A DNA stretch of 64,000 nucleotides from positions 1,488,001 through 1,552,000 of the forward strand of contig NZ_RKHX01000001.1 in NCBI RefSeq assembly GCF_003755175.1, in the 5' to 3' direction. Made by a program: the position numbers and the translations under genes. Positions 42,957 to 50,854 of this stretch are shown here, piece by piece. Within the stretch, counting starts at the first letter, position 1, and every line of letters starts with the position of its first letter. The DNA comes from Cellulomonas sp. PhB150 (GTDB lineage: Bacteria; Actinomycetota; Actinomycetes; Actinomycetales; Cellulomonadaceae). A model generated the notes under the pieces. It had not been told where the DNA came from. It saw only the letters and a program-made list of their open reading frames with translations, and searched no databases.

Positions 42957-43525
42957 CCCTTAGCCAGACGAGCCTCGAGTCCCGCGCGGACCGCGGGCCA
43001 CTCGTCGGCCAGGATCGAGAAGTAGGCGGTGTCGCCGCGCGACCCGTCCGGGCGGACGCGGTGGCTCCGCAGCACGCCCTCGGGCGTCGCGCCCAGGCGC
43101 TGGATCGCGGCGGTCGAGCGCGTGTTCTCCGAGTCGGCCCGGAGGGCGACACGCGCGCAGCCCCACGTGTCGAAGGCGTGCGTGAGGAGGAGCAGCTTGC
43201 ACGCAGGGTTGGTGGCGCCGCCCCACCACGGCCGCCCGTAGTAGGTGTGCCCGATCTCGACGCGCGCGTACTGCGGCGCCCAGTCGTAGAACGACGTGCT
43301 CCCCCGCACCTCCCCGGTCGCGCCGAGCACGGCGAACGAGACCCGGCCGGGCGCTGCGAGGGCGTCGGCGATCGTGGTCGCCATCTCGTCCGGCGTCCGC
43401 GGCGTCGCGCTCGTCATGCCGCGCCACAGGGCGTCGTCGACGAGGGCAACGAGCGCGGACGCGTGCGACGGGTCGAGCGGGACGAGCCGGACGCCGTGGC
43501 CTTCGAGGACGAGGTCGTGGTGCAC
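42926..43525 (-). CDS. GNAT N-acetyltransferase (RimJ/RimL type)
   Basis: A 199-residue acetyltransferase with the Acetyltransf_3 pattern: LVPLDPSHASALVAL near the start, YARVEIGHTYYG (strand 4), and the acetyl-CoA-binding region around LTHAFDTWGCARVALRADSENTRSTAAIQRLGA. This fold acetylates protein N-termini, aminoglycosides or small amines; the substrate is unknown. Start GTG 43525 is taken because the family begins with the strand HDLVLEGHGVRLVPL. It is convergent with, and overlaps, the MaoC gene, and divergent from the pentapeptide gene. Confidence 0.8.
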   Translation of the reverse strand: MHHDLVLEGHGVRLVPLDPSHASALVALVDDALWRGMTSATPRTPDEMATTIADALAAPGRVSFAVLGATGEVRGSTSFYDWAPQYARVEIGHTYYGRPWWGGATNPACKLLLLTHAFDTWGCARVALRADSENTRSTAAIQRLGATPEGVLRSHRVRPDGSRGDTAYFSILADEWPAVRAGLEARLAKGQSGRTVPVR

Positions 43526-43564
43526 GGCGCGATGGTGTCACGGGTGCATGGCAGGGTGGGGCGC

Positions 43565-44161
43565 GTGACCGAGATGAGCCTGGAGCCCGGAGCCGACCTC
43601 GACGGGCTGGAGGTGATCGGGCAGCGGCTCGACGGCCAGGACGGCTCGTCGGCCCGCGTCCTGGAGTGCTCGTTCAGCGGGTGCTCGCTCGACGGGGTGC
43701 GCCTCGACCACGCCCGGGTCATCGACACGACCGTGGCCGACTCGCGCGCCGGCGAGCTGCTGCTCGCCTCGTCGACCTGGCAGGACAGCGCGTGGACCGA
43801 CCTGCGCCTGGGGGCCGTCCAGGCGTACGGGTCGACGTGGACCCGGGTGCGGGTGACCGGCGGCAAGTTCGACTACCTCAACCTGCGCGACGCCCGCCTC
43901 ACCGACGTGACGTTCGTCGGCGTGGTCATCGACGAGCTGGACCTCGCCCGCGTCAAGGCCAAGAAGCTGACCTTCGAGGAGTGCCGCGTGCGGCGCCTGC
44001 TGCTGTCCGGCGCGACCCACCAGGACACGGACCTGCGCGGGATCAGCGGCCTGGAGTCCATCGAGGGCATCGACGGGCTGGCCGGGGCGACGATCAGCCC
44101 CGACCAGCTCGTCGACCTGGCACCCGCGCTCGCCGACCACGTCGGCCTGCGGGTGCGCTGA
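43565..44161 (+). CDS. Pentapeptide-repeat-like protein
   Basis: A 198-residue protein with repeating A(D/N)LxX-like pentapeptides: LECSFSGCSLDGVRLDHARVIDT and LNLRDARLTDVTFVGVVIDELDLARVKA, with a regular five-residue hydrophobic rhythm through the middle, the hallmark of a right-handed quadrilateral beta-helix. Proteins of this fold include MfpA-type DNA-mimic gyrase protectors, but fold alone does not give function. Start GTG 43565 follows GGGTGGGG; ATG 43574 is an alternative. It ends four bases before the convergent FAS1 gene. Confidence 0.7.
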   Translation: MTEMSLEPGADLDGLEVIGQRLDGQDGSSARVLECSFSGCSLDGVRLDHARVIDTTVADSRAGELLLASSTWQDSAWTDLRLGAVQAYGSTWTRVRVTGGKFDYLNLRDARLTDVTFVGVVIDELDLARVKAKKLTFEECRVRRLLLSGATHQDTDLRGISGLESIEGIDGLAGATISPDQLVDLAPALADHVGLRVR

Positions 44162-44165
44162 GACG

Positions 44166-44810
44166 TCAGAGATCGGCGGGCCGCAGCACGAACGTGATGG
44201 CGTGCGCGATCTGCTTGTTGCCCTTGTTGATGTCGAGCTTCCCCGGGACCAGGAACGGGTTGATGTCGTTGCGGTCCTTGTCGACGAGCTGCACGATGCC
44301 GAACCGCTTGGACAGCACGTCGACCTTGACGGTCCCGCCCTGGGCGGTCGTGAGGACCGCATTGTCCGAGGACAGCGCCGTCTTCGAGTCGATCGTCGCG
44401 CCCGGGACCACGTGGTAGAGCAGCACCTGCTCGAGAGCGTCGACGCCGACGGCGTTGGCGAGCGCGGTGAACACGCCCTTCTCGGTGAAGTACCAGCGGT
44501 GCGTCAGGTCGAGGGCCAGCAGCTGGAACGCCCGGTCCGTGGGGATGAACGCGGTCAGCGGCACGGTCCCGTCGGCGAGAACCGCGACCGGGCTGCTCGG
44601 CTTGGCAGCGAGGACCGCGCCGACGGCCTGGTCGAGGATGTCGAAGTCGCCCCAGTTGCGGTCGAACGTGTCGCCGTCCGAGGCGAGGACGGCCGCGAGG
44701 CTCGTCGTCCCGGACGGAGGTGCGGCTGACGCGGCGGGCGCGAGGACGACGACCGCCCCGGTCGCGAGGGAGGCGGCGGCGAGGGCGGAGACGAAGCGAC
44801 GGATCGGCAT
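44166..44810 (-). CDS. Secreted fasciclin (FAS1) domain protein
   Basis: A 214-residue protein with a signal peptide (about 1-33, ending ASAA) and one FAS1 domain (about 50-214): LTAFIPTDRAFQLLA (the H1 motif region) and VLLYHVVPGATID (H2 box) are the two conserved segments. FAS1 domains mediate adhesion to cells or matrix; in actinobacteria such proteins are surface or secreted (for example MPT70-type). Start ATG 44810 has GGAG upstream; the longer frame lacks signal-like sequence. It lies between converging genes. Confidence 0.85.
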   Translation of the reverse strand: MPIRRFVSALAAASLATGAVVVLAPAASAAPPSGTTSLAAVLASDGDTFDRNWGDFDILDQAVGAVLAAKPSSPVAVLADGTVPLTAFIPTDRAFQLLALDLTHRWYFTEKGVFTALANAVGVDALEQVLLYHVVPGATIDSKTALSSDNAVLTTAQGGTVKVDVLSKRFGIVQLVDKDRNDINPFLVPGKLDINKGNKQIAHAITFVLRPADL

Positions 44811-44949
44811 GGCGAGCTCCAGCGGACGAGGGGACGCGGGGCGACGCCAGGCGCCGCACCGCGCAGGGCGCCGACCGGCACCCCTCGACCCCTCTTCCGT
44901 TCGAGCAGCCGATCCGGATGCACGAATTGTCCGACCGCTGGGGGCGGGA

Positions 44950-46347
44950 TCAGTCGTCGAGCGCGGGTCCGCAGGCCGCCGCAGCGGTCGCCGCGAGGTG
45001 GTCCAGGCCATGCACCGCGAGCAGCGGGCGCGTGTCGTCGACCACGGCCCAGCAGCCGTCGACGATCTCGTACGCCGAGCGCGCGCCGGCGCTCAGGTAC
45101 GCCGTCAGCGCCGTGACCAGGCGGTCGACCGCCTCGCTCGTCGTGCCGACGCCGACCGACGCCCGGATCGCGCCGCCGGTCGCGCCGAGGTGCGCCAGGA
45201 GCGGGTGGGCGCAGAACCGTCCGTCACGCACCCCGATGCCGTGCTCGGCGGCGAGGTAGGCGGCGACGAGTCCCGGGTCGTGGTCCGGCACCGTGAACGT
45301 GATGACGCCGACGGGCTCCTCGGAGTCGGGCCAGATCCGCGCGACCTGCACGCCCTCGATGCCGGACAGGCCGGTGACGAGGCGGTCCCGCAGCGCCTGC
45401 TCGTGCGCGTGCAGGGCGCCGGCGGGCAGCGCGGCGAGCTGGTCGCAGGCCTCCGCGAGCGCGATCGCGCCGATGACGTTGGGCGAGCCGGCCTCGTGCC
45501 GCGCGGGCGCGGGCTGCCAGACCGTCCGGTCGGTCCGCACGTCGCGCACCGCACCTCCCCCTGCGAGGTACGGCGTGCCGGCGTCGAGCCAGTCGCGGCG
45601 CCCGACGAGCGCGCCGGCGCCGAAGGGGGCGTACGTCTTGTGCCCGGAGAAGGCGACGTAGTCCGCGCCGCTCTCGGCGAGCGAGAAGCCGCGGTGCGGC
45701 ACGAGCTGCGCACCGTCGACGGCCACCCGGGCGCCCTCGGCGTGCGCGATCGCGATGACGCGGTCCAGCGGCAGGGACTCGCCCGTGACGTTCGAGGCGC
45801 CCGTCACCGTGACGAGCGCGTAGGGCTGCCGGGCCAGCTCGTCGGCCAGGGCCTGCAACGTCTCGGCGACGGTGCGGGCGATCGGCAGGATCGTCGTGGA
45901 GTGCCCCTGGCCCGGGCGCGAGTGCACCCACGGCAGCAGGTTCGCGTGGTGCTCGACGTCCAGCACGAGCACGCGTCCGCCAGCCGGGACCACGCCCGCC
46001 AGCAGGTTGAGCGAGTCCGTGGTGTTGCGCGTGATGATCGCGACGTCGTCCTCGCGCGCGCCGACGAAGCGCGCGATGCTCTGCCGCGACGACTCGTACA
46101 GCGCGGTGGAGACCTGCGAGAGGTACCCGGCGCCGCGGTGCACGGACGCGTACAGCGGCAGCACCTCGGTGACCCGCGCGGCCACGGCCTCGAGCGCCGG
46201 GGCGCTGGCCGCGTAGTCGAGGTTGGCGTAGACGACCTGCGTCCCGTCGACGAGGGGGACGGTGGTCGTGCCGCCGACGACGGGGACCAGCGGGCTGATC
46301 ACGTCGTCGACGCTCGCACAGGACGTCCGCTCGGCGATCGCTGTCAT
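44950..46347 (-). CDS. Cysteine desulfurase-like class V aminotransferase
   Basis: A 465-residue PLP enzyme of the class V aminotransferase (NifS/SufS) fold. The PLP-binding Lys is in FSGHKTYAPFG, the PLP-phosphate site in RNTTDSLNLL, and the substrate Arg/Asp region in LDVEHHANLLPW and VAVDGAQLVPH. A conserved Cys lies in GRFCAHPLL, consistent with a desulfurase-like active site. It probably releases sulfur from cysteine or a related compound. Start ATG 46347 has GGAGGT. Upstream on the same strand lies a riboswitch-like leader (46422-46499), fitting a sulfur-metabolism role. It is divergent from the rhodanese-metZ operon. Confidence 0.83.
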   Translation of the reverse strand: MTAIAERTSCASVDDVISPLVPVVGGTTTVPLVDGTQVVYANLDYAASAPALEAVAARVTEVLPLYASVHRGAGYLSQVSTALYESSRQSIARFVGAREDDVAIITRNTTDSLNLLAGVVPAGGRVLVLDVEHHANLLPWVHSRPGQGHSTTILPIARTVAETLQALADELARQPYALVTVTGASNVTGESLPLDRVIAIAHAEGARVAVDGAQLVPHRGFSLAESGADYVAFSGHKTYAPFGAGALVGRRDWLDAGTPYLAGGGAVRDVRTDRTVWQPAPARHEAGSPNVIGAIALAEACDQLAALPAGALHAHEQALRDRLVTGLSGIEGVQVARIWPDSEEPVGVITFTVPDHDPGLVAAYLAAEHGIGVRDGRFCAHPLLAHLGATGGAIRASVGVGTTSEAVDRLVTALTAYLSAGARSAYEIVDGCWAVVDDTRPLLAVHGLDHLAATAAAACGPALDD

Positions 46348-46394
46348 GGTGCACCTCCAGATCGAGGGACCACCGCCCATGGGGTGTCCCGCGC

Positions 46395-46499
46395 TTGCCG
46401 GGCACCAATCGGTGCCGGCCTGGTCGTCACCCGGGGCACCCCGCCGCGGAGGAGGGTTGCCGGCCAGCGAGCCGGGGCTTGACGCTGGCGCTCATGACC
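46395..46499 (-). promoter_or_regulatory. Riboswitch-like leader (SAM-I/IV-like) of the desulfurase gene
   Basis: On the minus strand, 46499 to 46422, the leader has GGTC/GACC closing ends, an AGCG...CGCT stem, and the conserved elements GCCGGCAACCC and GGGGTGCCCC, matching the core of SAM-type riboswitches (GGCAACC and GGTGC segments). It is followed (46397-46419) by a GGCACC-AATC-GGTGCC hairpin that could act as expression platform. The gene it precedes is a cysteine desulfurase-like sulfur enzyme. Assignment to a specific class is by eye; the GC-rich spacer and lack of a clear kink-turn make it tentative. Confidence 0.55.
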
Positions 46500-46610
46500 T
46501 GAACCCGAGGGTTCCTCACGTCGACCGCTCCGGTCAACGGCACACCCGTCCTATCTCGCATGACGGGACGCGGTGTTCATCACGTGGATGGTCGCGGCTC
46601 CGGCGCGCTA

Positions 46611-46727
46611 CCATCGCCGGACCATCCAGAGCGGCCGAGAGATCTGGCTCGACGACGCCGCAGCAACCCATCCGGGGCAGGGCACACGCCCCGGAGCAGG
46701 GTGCTACCGCCAGGACCGATGGAGGAG
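46611..46727 (+). promoter_or_regulatory. SAM riboswitch (SAM-IV-like) upstream of rhodanese-metZ
   Basis: The leader shows CCATC (46611-46615 or 46622-46626) that can pair with GATGG (46718-46722), AGAGCGGCCGAGAGATCTGGCTC, GCCGCAGCAACCC and GGGTGCTACCGCCAGGACC. These segments match the SAM-IV riboswitch family of actinobacteria, in which GCAGCAACC and GGTGCTA bind SAM. The GATGG strand overlaps the ribosome site GGAGGAG (46721-46727) five bases before ATG 46732, so SAM would hide the site and shut translation. The genes behind it belong to methionine synthesis. Confidence 0.8.
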
Positions 46728-46731
46728 AGCA

Positions 46732-47145
46732 ATGCCCTACGCAGGTGACCTGACCCCGCAGCAGGCCTGGGAGCTGCTGGCGTCCGACGAGAGCGCGCTG
46801 CTCATCGACGTCCGCACCGACGGCGAGTGGCGCACGATCGGCGTCCCTGATCTGTCCTCGTTGCACGACCGCTCAGGTTTCGTCGAGTGGGTGACCCCCG
46901 CCGGGCCCAACCCGAACTTCCTGGGCCAGCTCGCCGAGTCCGGCCTCGAGCCCGGCGACGAGCGACCCGTCATCTTCCTGTGCCGCTCGGGGGTCCGCTC
47001 CGTGGCGGCCGCGCACGCGGCGACGGCCGCCGGCTTCGGCCCGTCGTACAACGTGCTGCACGGCTTCGAGGGCGACGTGGGCGCCGACGGGCAGCGCGGG
47101 CACGAGGGCTGGCAGGCCGACGGCCTCCCGTGGCGGAACCTGTGA
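46732..47145 (+). CDS. Rhodanese-like sulfurtransferase
   Basis: A 137-residue single-domain rhodanese with the active-site loop CRSGVRS (Cys near residue 83) and the DVRTDGEW motif near the start. It moves a sulfane sulfur to an acceptor. It is coupled to metZ (the next GTG overlaps its TGA), matching the M. tuberculosis Rv0390-Rv0391 pair, and probably channels sulfide or sulfur to homocysteine synthesis. Start ATG 46732 is fixed by GGAGGAG, which the riboswitch can occlude; longer frames (to 46573) run through the riboswitch and are rejected. Confidence 0.88.
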   Translation: MPYAGDLTPQQAWELLASDESALLIDVRTDGEWRTIGVPDLSSLHDRSGFVEWVTPAGPNPNFLGQLAESGLEPGDERPVIFLCRSGVRSVAAAHAATAAGFGPSYNVLHGFEGDVGADGQRGHEGWQADGLPWRNL

Positions 47146-48392
47146 GCCGGGTCCCCGGGCCCGGGGACTGGGACGCACGCCGCGTCGCACGTGAGGGGCT
47201 CCGGCCCGACACGCTCGCGGTGCGCGGCGGCCTGGTCCGCACCGAGTTCGACGAGATGTCCGAGGCGCTGTTCCTCACGCAGGGCTACGTCTACGGCTCG
47301 GCCGGTCAGGCCGAGGCCGCGTTCGCGGGCGACGTCGACCGGTTCCTGTACTCCCGGTACAACAACCCGACGGTCCAGACGTTCGAGGAGCGGCTGCGGC
47401 TGCTCGACGGCGCCGAGGCGGCGGTCTCGACCGCGACCGGCATGTCCGCGGTGTTCACGTCGCTCGCCGCGATCGTCAAGCAGGGCTCGCGCATCGTCGC
47501 CGCCCGCGCGCTGTTCGGCTCGAGCGTCGTCATCTTCGACGAGCTCCTCGCGGGCTGGGGCGTGACCACCGACTACGTGGACGGCCACGAGCTGTCGCAG
47601 TGGGAGGCCGCACTGGCGACCCCCGCCGACGTGGTGTTCTTCGAGACGCCGTCCAACCCCATGCAGGACCTCGTCGACATCGCGGCCGTCTCGGCGCTCG
47701 CGCACGCGGCGGGTGCCCTGGTGATCGTCGACAACGTCTTCGCGACGCCGGTCCTGTCCCGCCCGCTCGAGCTGGGCGCGGACGTCGTCGTGTACTCAGC
47801 CACCAAGCACATCGACGGGCAGGGCCGCGTGCTCGGCGGCGCGATCCTCGGCCCCGAGGAGTACATCCGTGGCCCGGTGCAGACCCTGGTGCGCAACACC
47901 GGTCCGTCGTTGTCGCCGTTCAACGCGTGGGTGCTGCTCAAGGGCATCGAGACCCTCTCGCTGCGGGTCCGGCACCAGACGGCCTCGGCGCTGGAGCTCG
48001 CGCGGTGGCTCGAGGAGCGCGACGAGGTGGCGCGCGTGCGCTACGCCTACCTGCCCTCGCACCCGCAGCACGAGCTCGCGCTGCGGCAGCAGAAGGGTGG
48101 CGGCACGGTCGTGACGTTCGACCTGCGCGTGCCCGCCGACGCGACCGCCGAGGTCGCGAAGAAGACCACGTTCGCGTTCCTCGACGCGCTGCGGATCGTC
48201 GACATCTCGAACAACCTCGGCGACTCGAAGTCGATCGTCACGCACCCGGCGACCACGACGCACCGCAAGCTCGGCGCCGAGGGCCGCGCGGCGGTCGGCA
48301 TCGCCGAGTCCACGGTCCGCTTCTCGGTAGGCCTGGAAGACGTGGACGACCTTAAGGACGACCTCACCCAGGCCTTCGCAGCCCTCCCTTAA
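47142..48392 (+). CDS. metZ: O-succinylhomoserine sulfhydrylase
   Basis: A 416-residue PLP enzyme of the Cys/Met gamma-family, making homocysteine from O-succinylhomoserine and sulfide. Landmarks: RYNNPTVQTFEERLRLLDGAE, TATGMSAVFTSLAAI, FFETPSNPMQDLVDI, and YSATKHIDGQGRVLGGA with the PLP Lys. Start GTG 47142 overlaps the rhodanese stop. The pair is under a SAM riboswitch, so methionine excess should lower it. It ends 21 bases before a long hairpin. Confidence 0.93.
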   Translation: MSRVPGPGDWDARRVAREGLRPDTLAVRGGLVRTEFDEMSEALFLTQGYVYGSAGQAEAAFAGDVDRFLYSRYNNPTVQTFEERLRLLDGAEAAVSTATGMSAVFTSLAAIVKQGSRIVAARALFGSSVVIFDELLAGWGVTTDYVDGHELSQWEAALATPADVVFFETPSNPMQDLVDIAAVSALAHAAGALVIVDNVFATPVLSRPLELGADVVVYSATKHIDGQGRVLGGAILGPEEYIRGPVQTLVRNTGPSLSPFNAWVLLKGIETLSLRVRHQTASALELARWLEERDEVARVRYAYLPSHPQHELALRQQKGGGTVVTFDLRVPADATAEVAKKTTFAFLDALRIVDISNNLGDSKSIVTHPATTTHRKLGAEGRAAVGIAESTVRFSVGLEDVDDLKDDLTQAFAALP

Positions 48393-48413
48393 CCCGCGAG
48401 CGCTACCAATCCC

Positions 48414-48449
48414 CATCGAGTGCGCCCGTCGTTTCGGGCGCACTCGATG
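48414..48449. terminator. 15-bp perfect hairpin after metZ
   Basis: CATCGAGTGCGCCCG (48414-48428) and CGGGCGCACTCGATG (48435-48449) pair perfectly around TCGTTT. GTTTCGGGCGCAC occurs twice (48431-48443, 48451-48463), and an outer CCCGCG/CGCGGG pair (48393-48398, 48465-48470) could close a larger stem. It lies between converging genes. Confidence 0.7.
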
Positions 48450-48485
48450 CGTTTCGGGCGCACGCGCGGGTGGGGTTCCCGGGGG

Positions 48486-48965
48486 TTACAGGGAGACGGT
48501 CTCGTTCTCGCCGCCGTCGTAGCGCTCGCCCTTGACCTTCGCCTTGACCAGGCTCAGGACCGTGGCGATGCGGCCGCCCGGGCTGTCCCAGTACTCGGCC
48601 GTCTCGCCGTGCAGCACGACGAGGACCAGGCCGGGGGTCTCGGGCCCGTCGGGGTACCAGGCCTCGGCGACCGGCCCCCACAGCTCGCGCTGCTTGGCCA
48701 CGTCGCGGACCACCTCGGCCGGGCCGGACACCGACACCCACGACGACGAGTCCGCGAACGCGGCGTTGGCCGGGCTGCCGTGCTCGATCTCGGCGACCTT
48801 GTGCGAGTCGGCGTCGGCGAAGAACCAGAGGTCGCCGTCGAAGTCCACGTCCTGCACCCCCATCGGCCGGCTCACGAGCGACCCGTCGGCACCCACCGTG
48901 GTGAGCATCGCGGTGCGGGCGTCCTTGATGAGCTCGGCGACCTTGGCGATCTGGTCCTGCGACAT
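48486..48965 (-). CDS. Pyridoxamine 5'-phosphate oxidase-fold (general stress type) protein
   Basis: A 159-residue split-barrel flavin-binding protein of the general-stress-26/PNPOx-like family: AMLTTVGADGSLVSRPMGVQDVDFDGDLWFFADADS is the typical FMN-fold start, and WYPDGPETPGLVLVVLHGETAEYWDSP the C-terminal part. It may bind FMN or F420; the physiological substrate is not known. Start ATG 48965 has GAGGAGG seven bases upstream. The 223-base gap to the next gene holds nothing recognisable. Confidence 0.83.
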   Translation of the reverse strand: MSQDQIAKVAELIKDARTAMLTTVGADGSLVSRPMGVQDVDFDGDLWFFADADSHKVAEIEHGSPANAAFADSSSWVSVSGPAEVVRDVAKQRELWGPVAEAWYPDGPETPGLVLVVLHGETAEYWDSPGGRIATVLSLVKAKVKGERYDGGENETVSL

Positions 48966-49188
48966 GTGTCGACCTCCTCGTCGTGCGGCCCGCGGCGGGC
49001 CGGACGGCCACGCTAGGTCGCGCTCCGTGAGACCGCATCCGGAACGCGAGTCGCGCGCGCTGCCAGCGCGGGCCGCGATCCGCCGGCACCTGGCCGTCGT
49101 TGCACGAATGGTTGCGGCGAACGCACCGTGGGCGTGCACCACACCTTCAACGATGCCTGCGATCACGAACGGCGCGCGACCGCGGGCG

Positions 49189-49917
49189 TCACGCCCCCAG
49201 CAACCCGCGCAGCGTCCGGGCGTTGCGCACGGCGTTCCCGCCGCCGTCGTTGTTGAAGTAGGCGAGCACGTCGCGCCCGCCGCCGTCCCACTCGCGCATC
49301 CTGTCCGCCCACCAGCGCAGGTCCTCGTCCGAGTAGCCGCCGCCGTAGAGGTGCTCGGGGTCCGGCCCGTGCAGCCGCACGTAGACGAACGGCGCGGTCG
49401 CGCGCAGCACGCAAGGCAGGTGCGCACCGCTCATCACGACGTACGCAGCACGGTGCCGCTCGAGGATCGCGAACACGGCGTCGTCGAGCCACGACGGGTG
49501 CCGGAGCTCGACCGCCACCCGCACCCACTCCGGCAGGGACCGCAGGAACCAGTCGAGGCGAGCGTCGTCGCGCTCGTGGTCGGGCCGCAGCTGGACCAGC
49601 AGCACCTCGCGACGAGGACCGAGCTCGTGCCAGGCACCGGCGATGCGGCCGGCCCAGACCTCGGGCTCGAGCAGCCGCTTGGCGTGGGTGAGGCCGCGCG
49701 GGGCCTTGACCGACATCGCGAACCCGTCGGGCAGCCGGCGGCGCCACCCGGCGAAGGTCGAGTCCCGCGGCCAGCGGTAGAAGCTCGCGTTGAGCTCGAC
49801 GGTGTCGAACTCGCGCACGTAGTGCTCGAGGCGCGCGCTCGTCGGCGTGCCGTGCGGGTAGAGCACGCCGTCCCAGTGGTCGTACGACCAGCCGGACGTC
49901 CCGATCCGGATCGTCAT
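49189..49917 (-). CDS. DUF72 (YecE-like) protein
   Basis: A 242-residue protein with a TIM-barrel DUF72 pattern: IRIGTSGWSYDHWDGVLYP at the start, FDTVELNASFYRWP, FAMSVKAPRGLTH and AYFNNDGGGNAVRNA at the end. The family is widespread with no proven function. Start ATG 49917 (MTIRIGTSGW) matches the usual start; ATG 49926 is an alternative. Its neighbour downstream on the same strand is the PNPOx-type gene; upstream is PhzF. Confidence 0.85.
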   Translation of the reverse strand: MTIRIGTSGWSYDHWDGVLYPHGTPTSARLEHYVREFDTVELNASFYRWPRDSTFAGWRRRLPDGFAMSVKAPRGLTHAKRLLEPEVWAGRIAGAWHELGPRREVLLVQLRPDHERDDARLDWFLRSLPEWVRVAVELRHPSWLDDAVFAILERHRAAYVVMSGAHLPCVLRATAPFVYVRLHGPDPEHLYGGGYSDEDLRWWADRMREWDGGGRDVLAYFNNDGGGNAVRNARTLRGLLGA

Positions 49918-49954
49918 GAGCGCCATCGTCGCCCGGGTGGCGCGATCCTGCGCG

Positions 49955-50782
49955 CTACATCTCCTGCGCGGTCCCGGTGACGCGGATGCGGCCGTCGCGC
50001 GGGATCTCGACGACGAGGAAGGACGGTCGCCCGGTCTCGGCGCCCTGGTCGACGGTGATCACCACAGGCGCCTCGACGTGGCCGCCGGCGCGCAGGTAGG
50101 CGCCGAGCCCGGCCGCCGCCGACCCCGTCGCCGGGTCCTCACGGATGCCGCCGCGCGGGAAGGGGTTCCGCGAGGCGAACCGCGTCGGCGAGAGCCGCTC
50201 GACGACGGGCACGGTCCCGTCCCAGCCGTGCTCGTCCTGCAGGGCCAGCACCGCCTCGTCGTCGTGGTCGAGCCGCGCCAGGACACCCGCGCGCACCGCG
50301 AGCAGCGGGTGGAGGTTGCCACCGTGCACCAGCGCCGGGGGCAGCGCGGGGTCGAGGTCGCCGGCGTCCAGGCGCAGCGCGCGCAGCAGGCCGCCGACGA
50401 TGGCCTCGTCGAGCGGCTCGACCACGGTGTCGACGGCCACGAGCGTCGCCCGCTCCGCGGTCACCTCGACGGGGACGAGCCCCGCGTTCGTCGTCAGGCG
50501 GACCGTTGCGGCGGCGGCCCGGCGCTGCGCGAGCGCCACCCCCGAGGCGATCGTCGCGTGCCCGCAGAACGCGATCTCCGCGCGCGGCGTGAAGTACCGG
50601 ACCCGGGCCGCGTCGCGCTCGATCCCGGTGAGGAACGCGGTCTCGCTGAACCCGAGGTCGGCGGCGATCGCGAGCATGTCCGCGTCGCCGAGCTCCTCGG
50701 CGTCCAGCACGACGCCGGCCGGGTTCCCCGAGGCCGGGTCGGGCTCGGCCGTGGTGAACGCGCGGTACCTGAGGATCTCCAT
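49955..50782 (-). CDS. PhzF family isomerase-like protein
   Basis: A 275-residue protein of the PhzF fold (two similar alpha/beta domains). SETAFL holds the catalytic Glu equivalent, and CGHATIASG and EDPATGSAAAGLGAYL are the family signatures. PhzF proteins catalyse proton-shift isomerisations in phenazine and other metabolism; the substrate of this one is unknown, as no phenazine cluster is present. Start ATG 50782 (MEILRYRAF) is the usual length. It is flanked by DUF72 and the hydrolase on the same strand. Confidence 0.85.
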   Translation of the reverse strand: MEILRYRAFTTAEPDPASGNPAGVVLDAEELGDADMLAIAADLGFSETAFLTGIERDAARVRYFTPRAEIAFCGHATIASGVALAQRRAAAATVRLTTNAGLVPVEVTAERATLVAVDTVVEPLDEAIVGGLLRALRLDAGDLDPALPPALVHGGNLHPLLAVRAGVLARLDHDDEAVLALQDEHGWDGTVPVVERLSPTRFASRNPFPRGGIREDPATGSAAAGLGAYLRAGGHVEAPVVITVDQGAETGRPSFLVVEIPRDGRIRVTGTAQEM

Positions 50783-50854
50783 GCGTCCATCGTCCCGGCG
50801 GGTCCGCCGGTGCGCGATGGCCAATCCGGTACCGGTGGCCTCGGCCGGTCCCGG

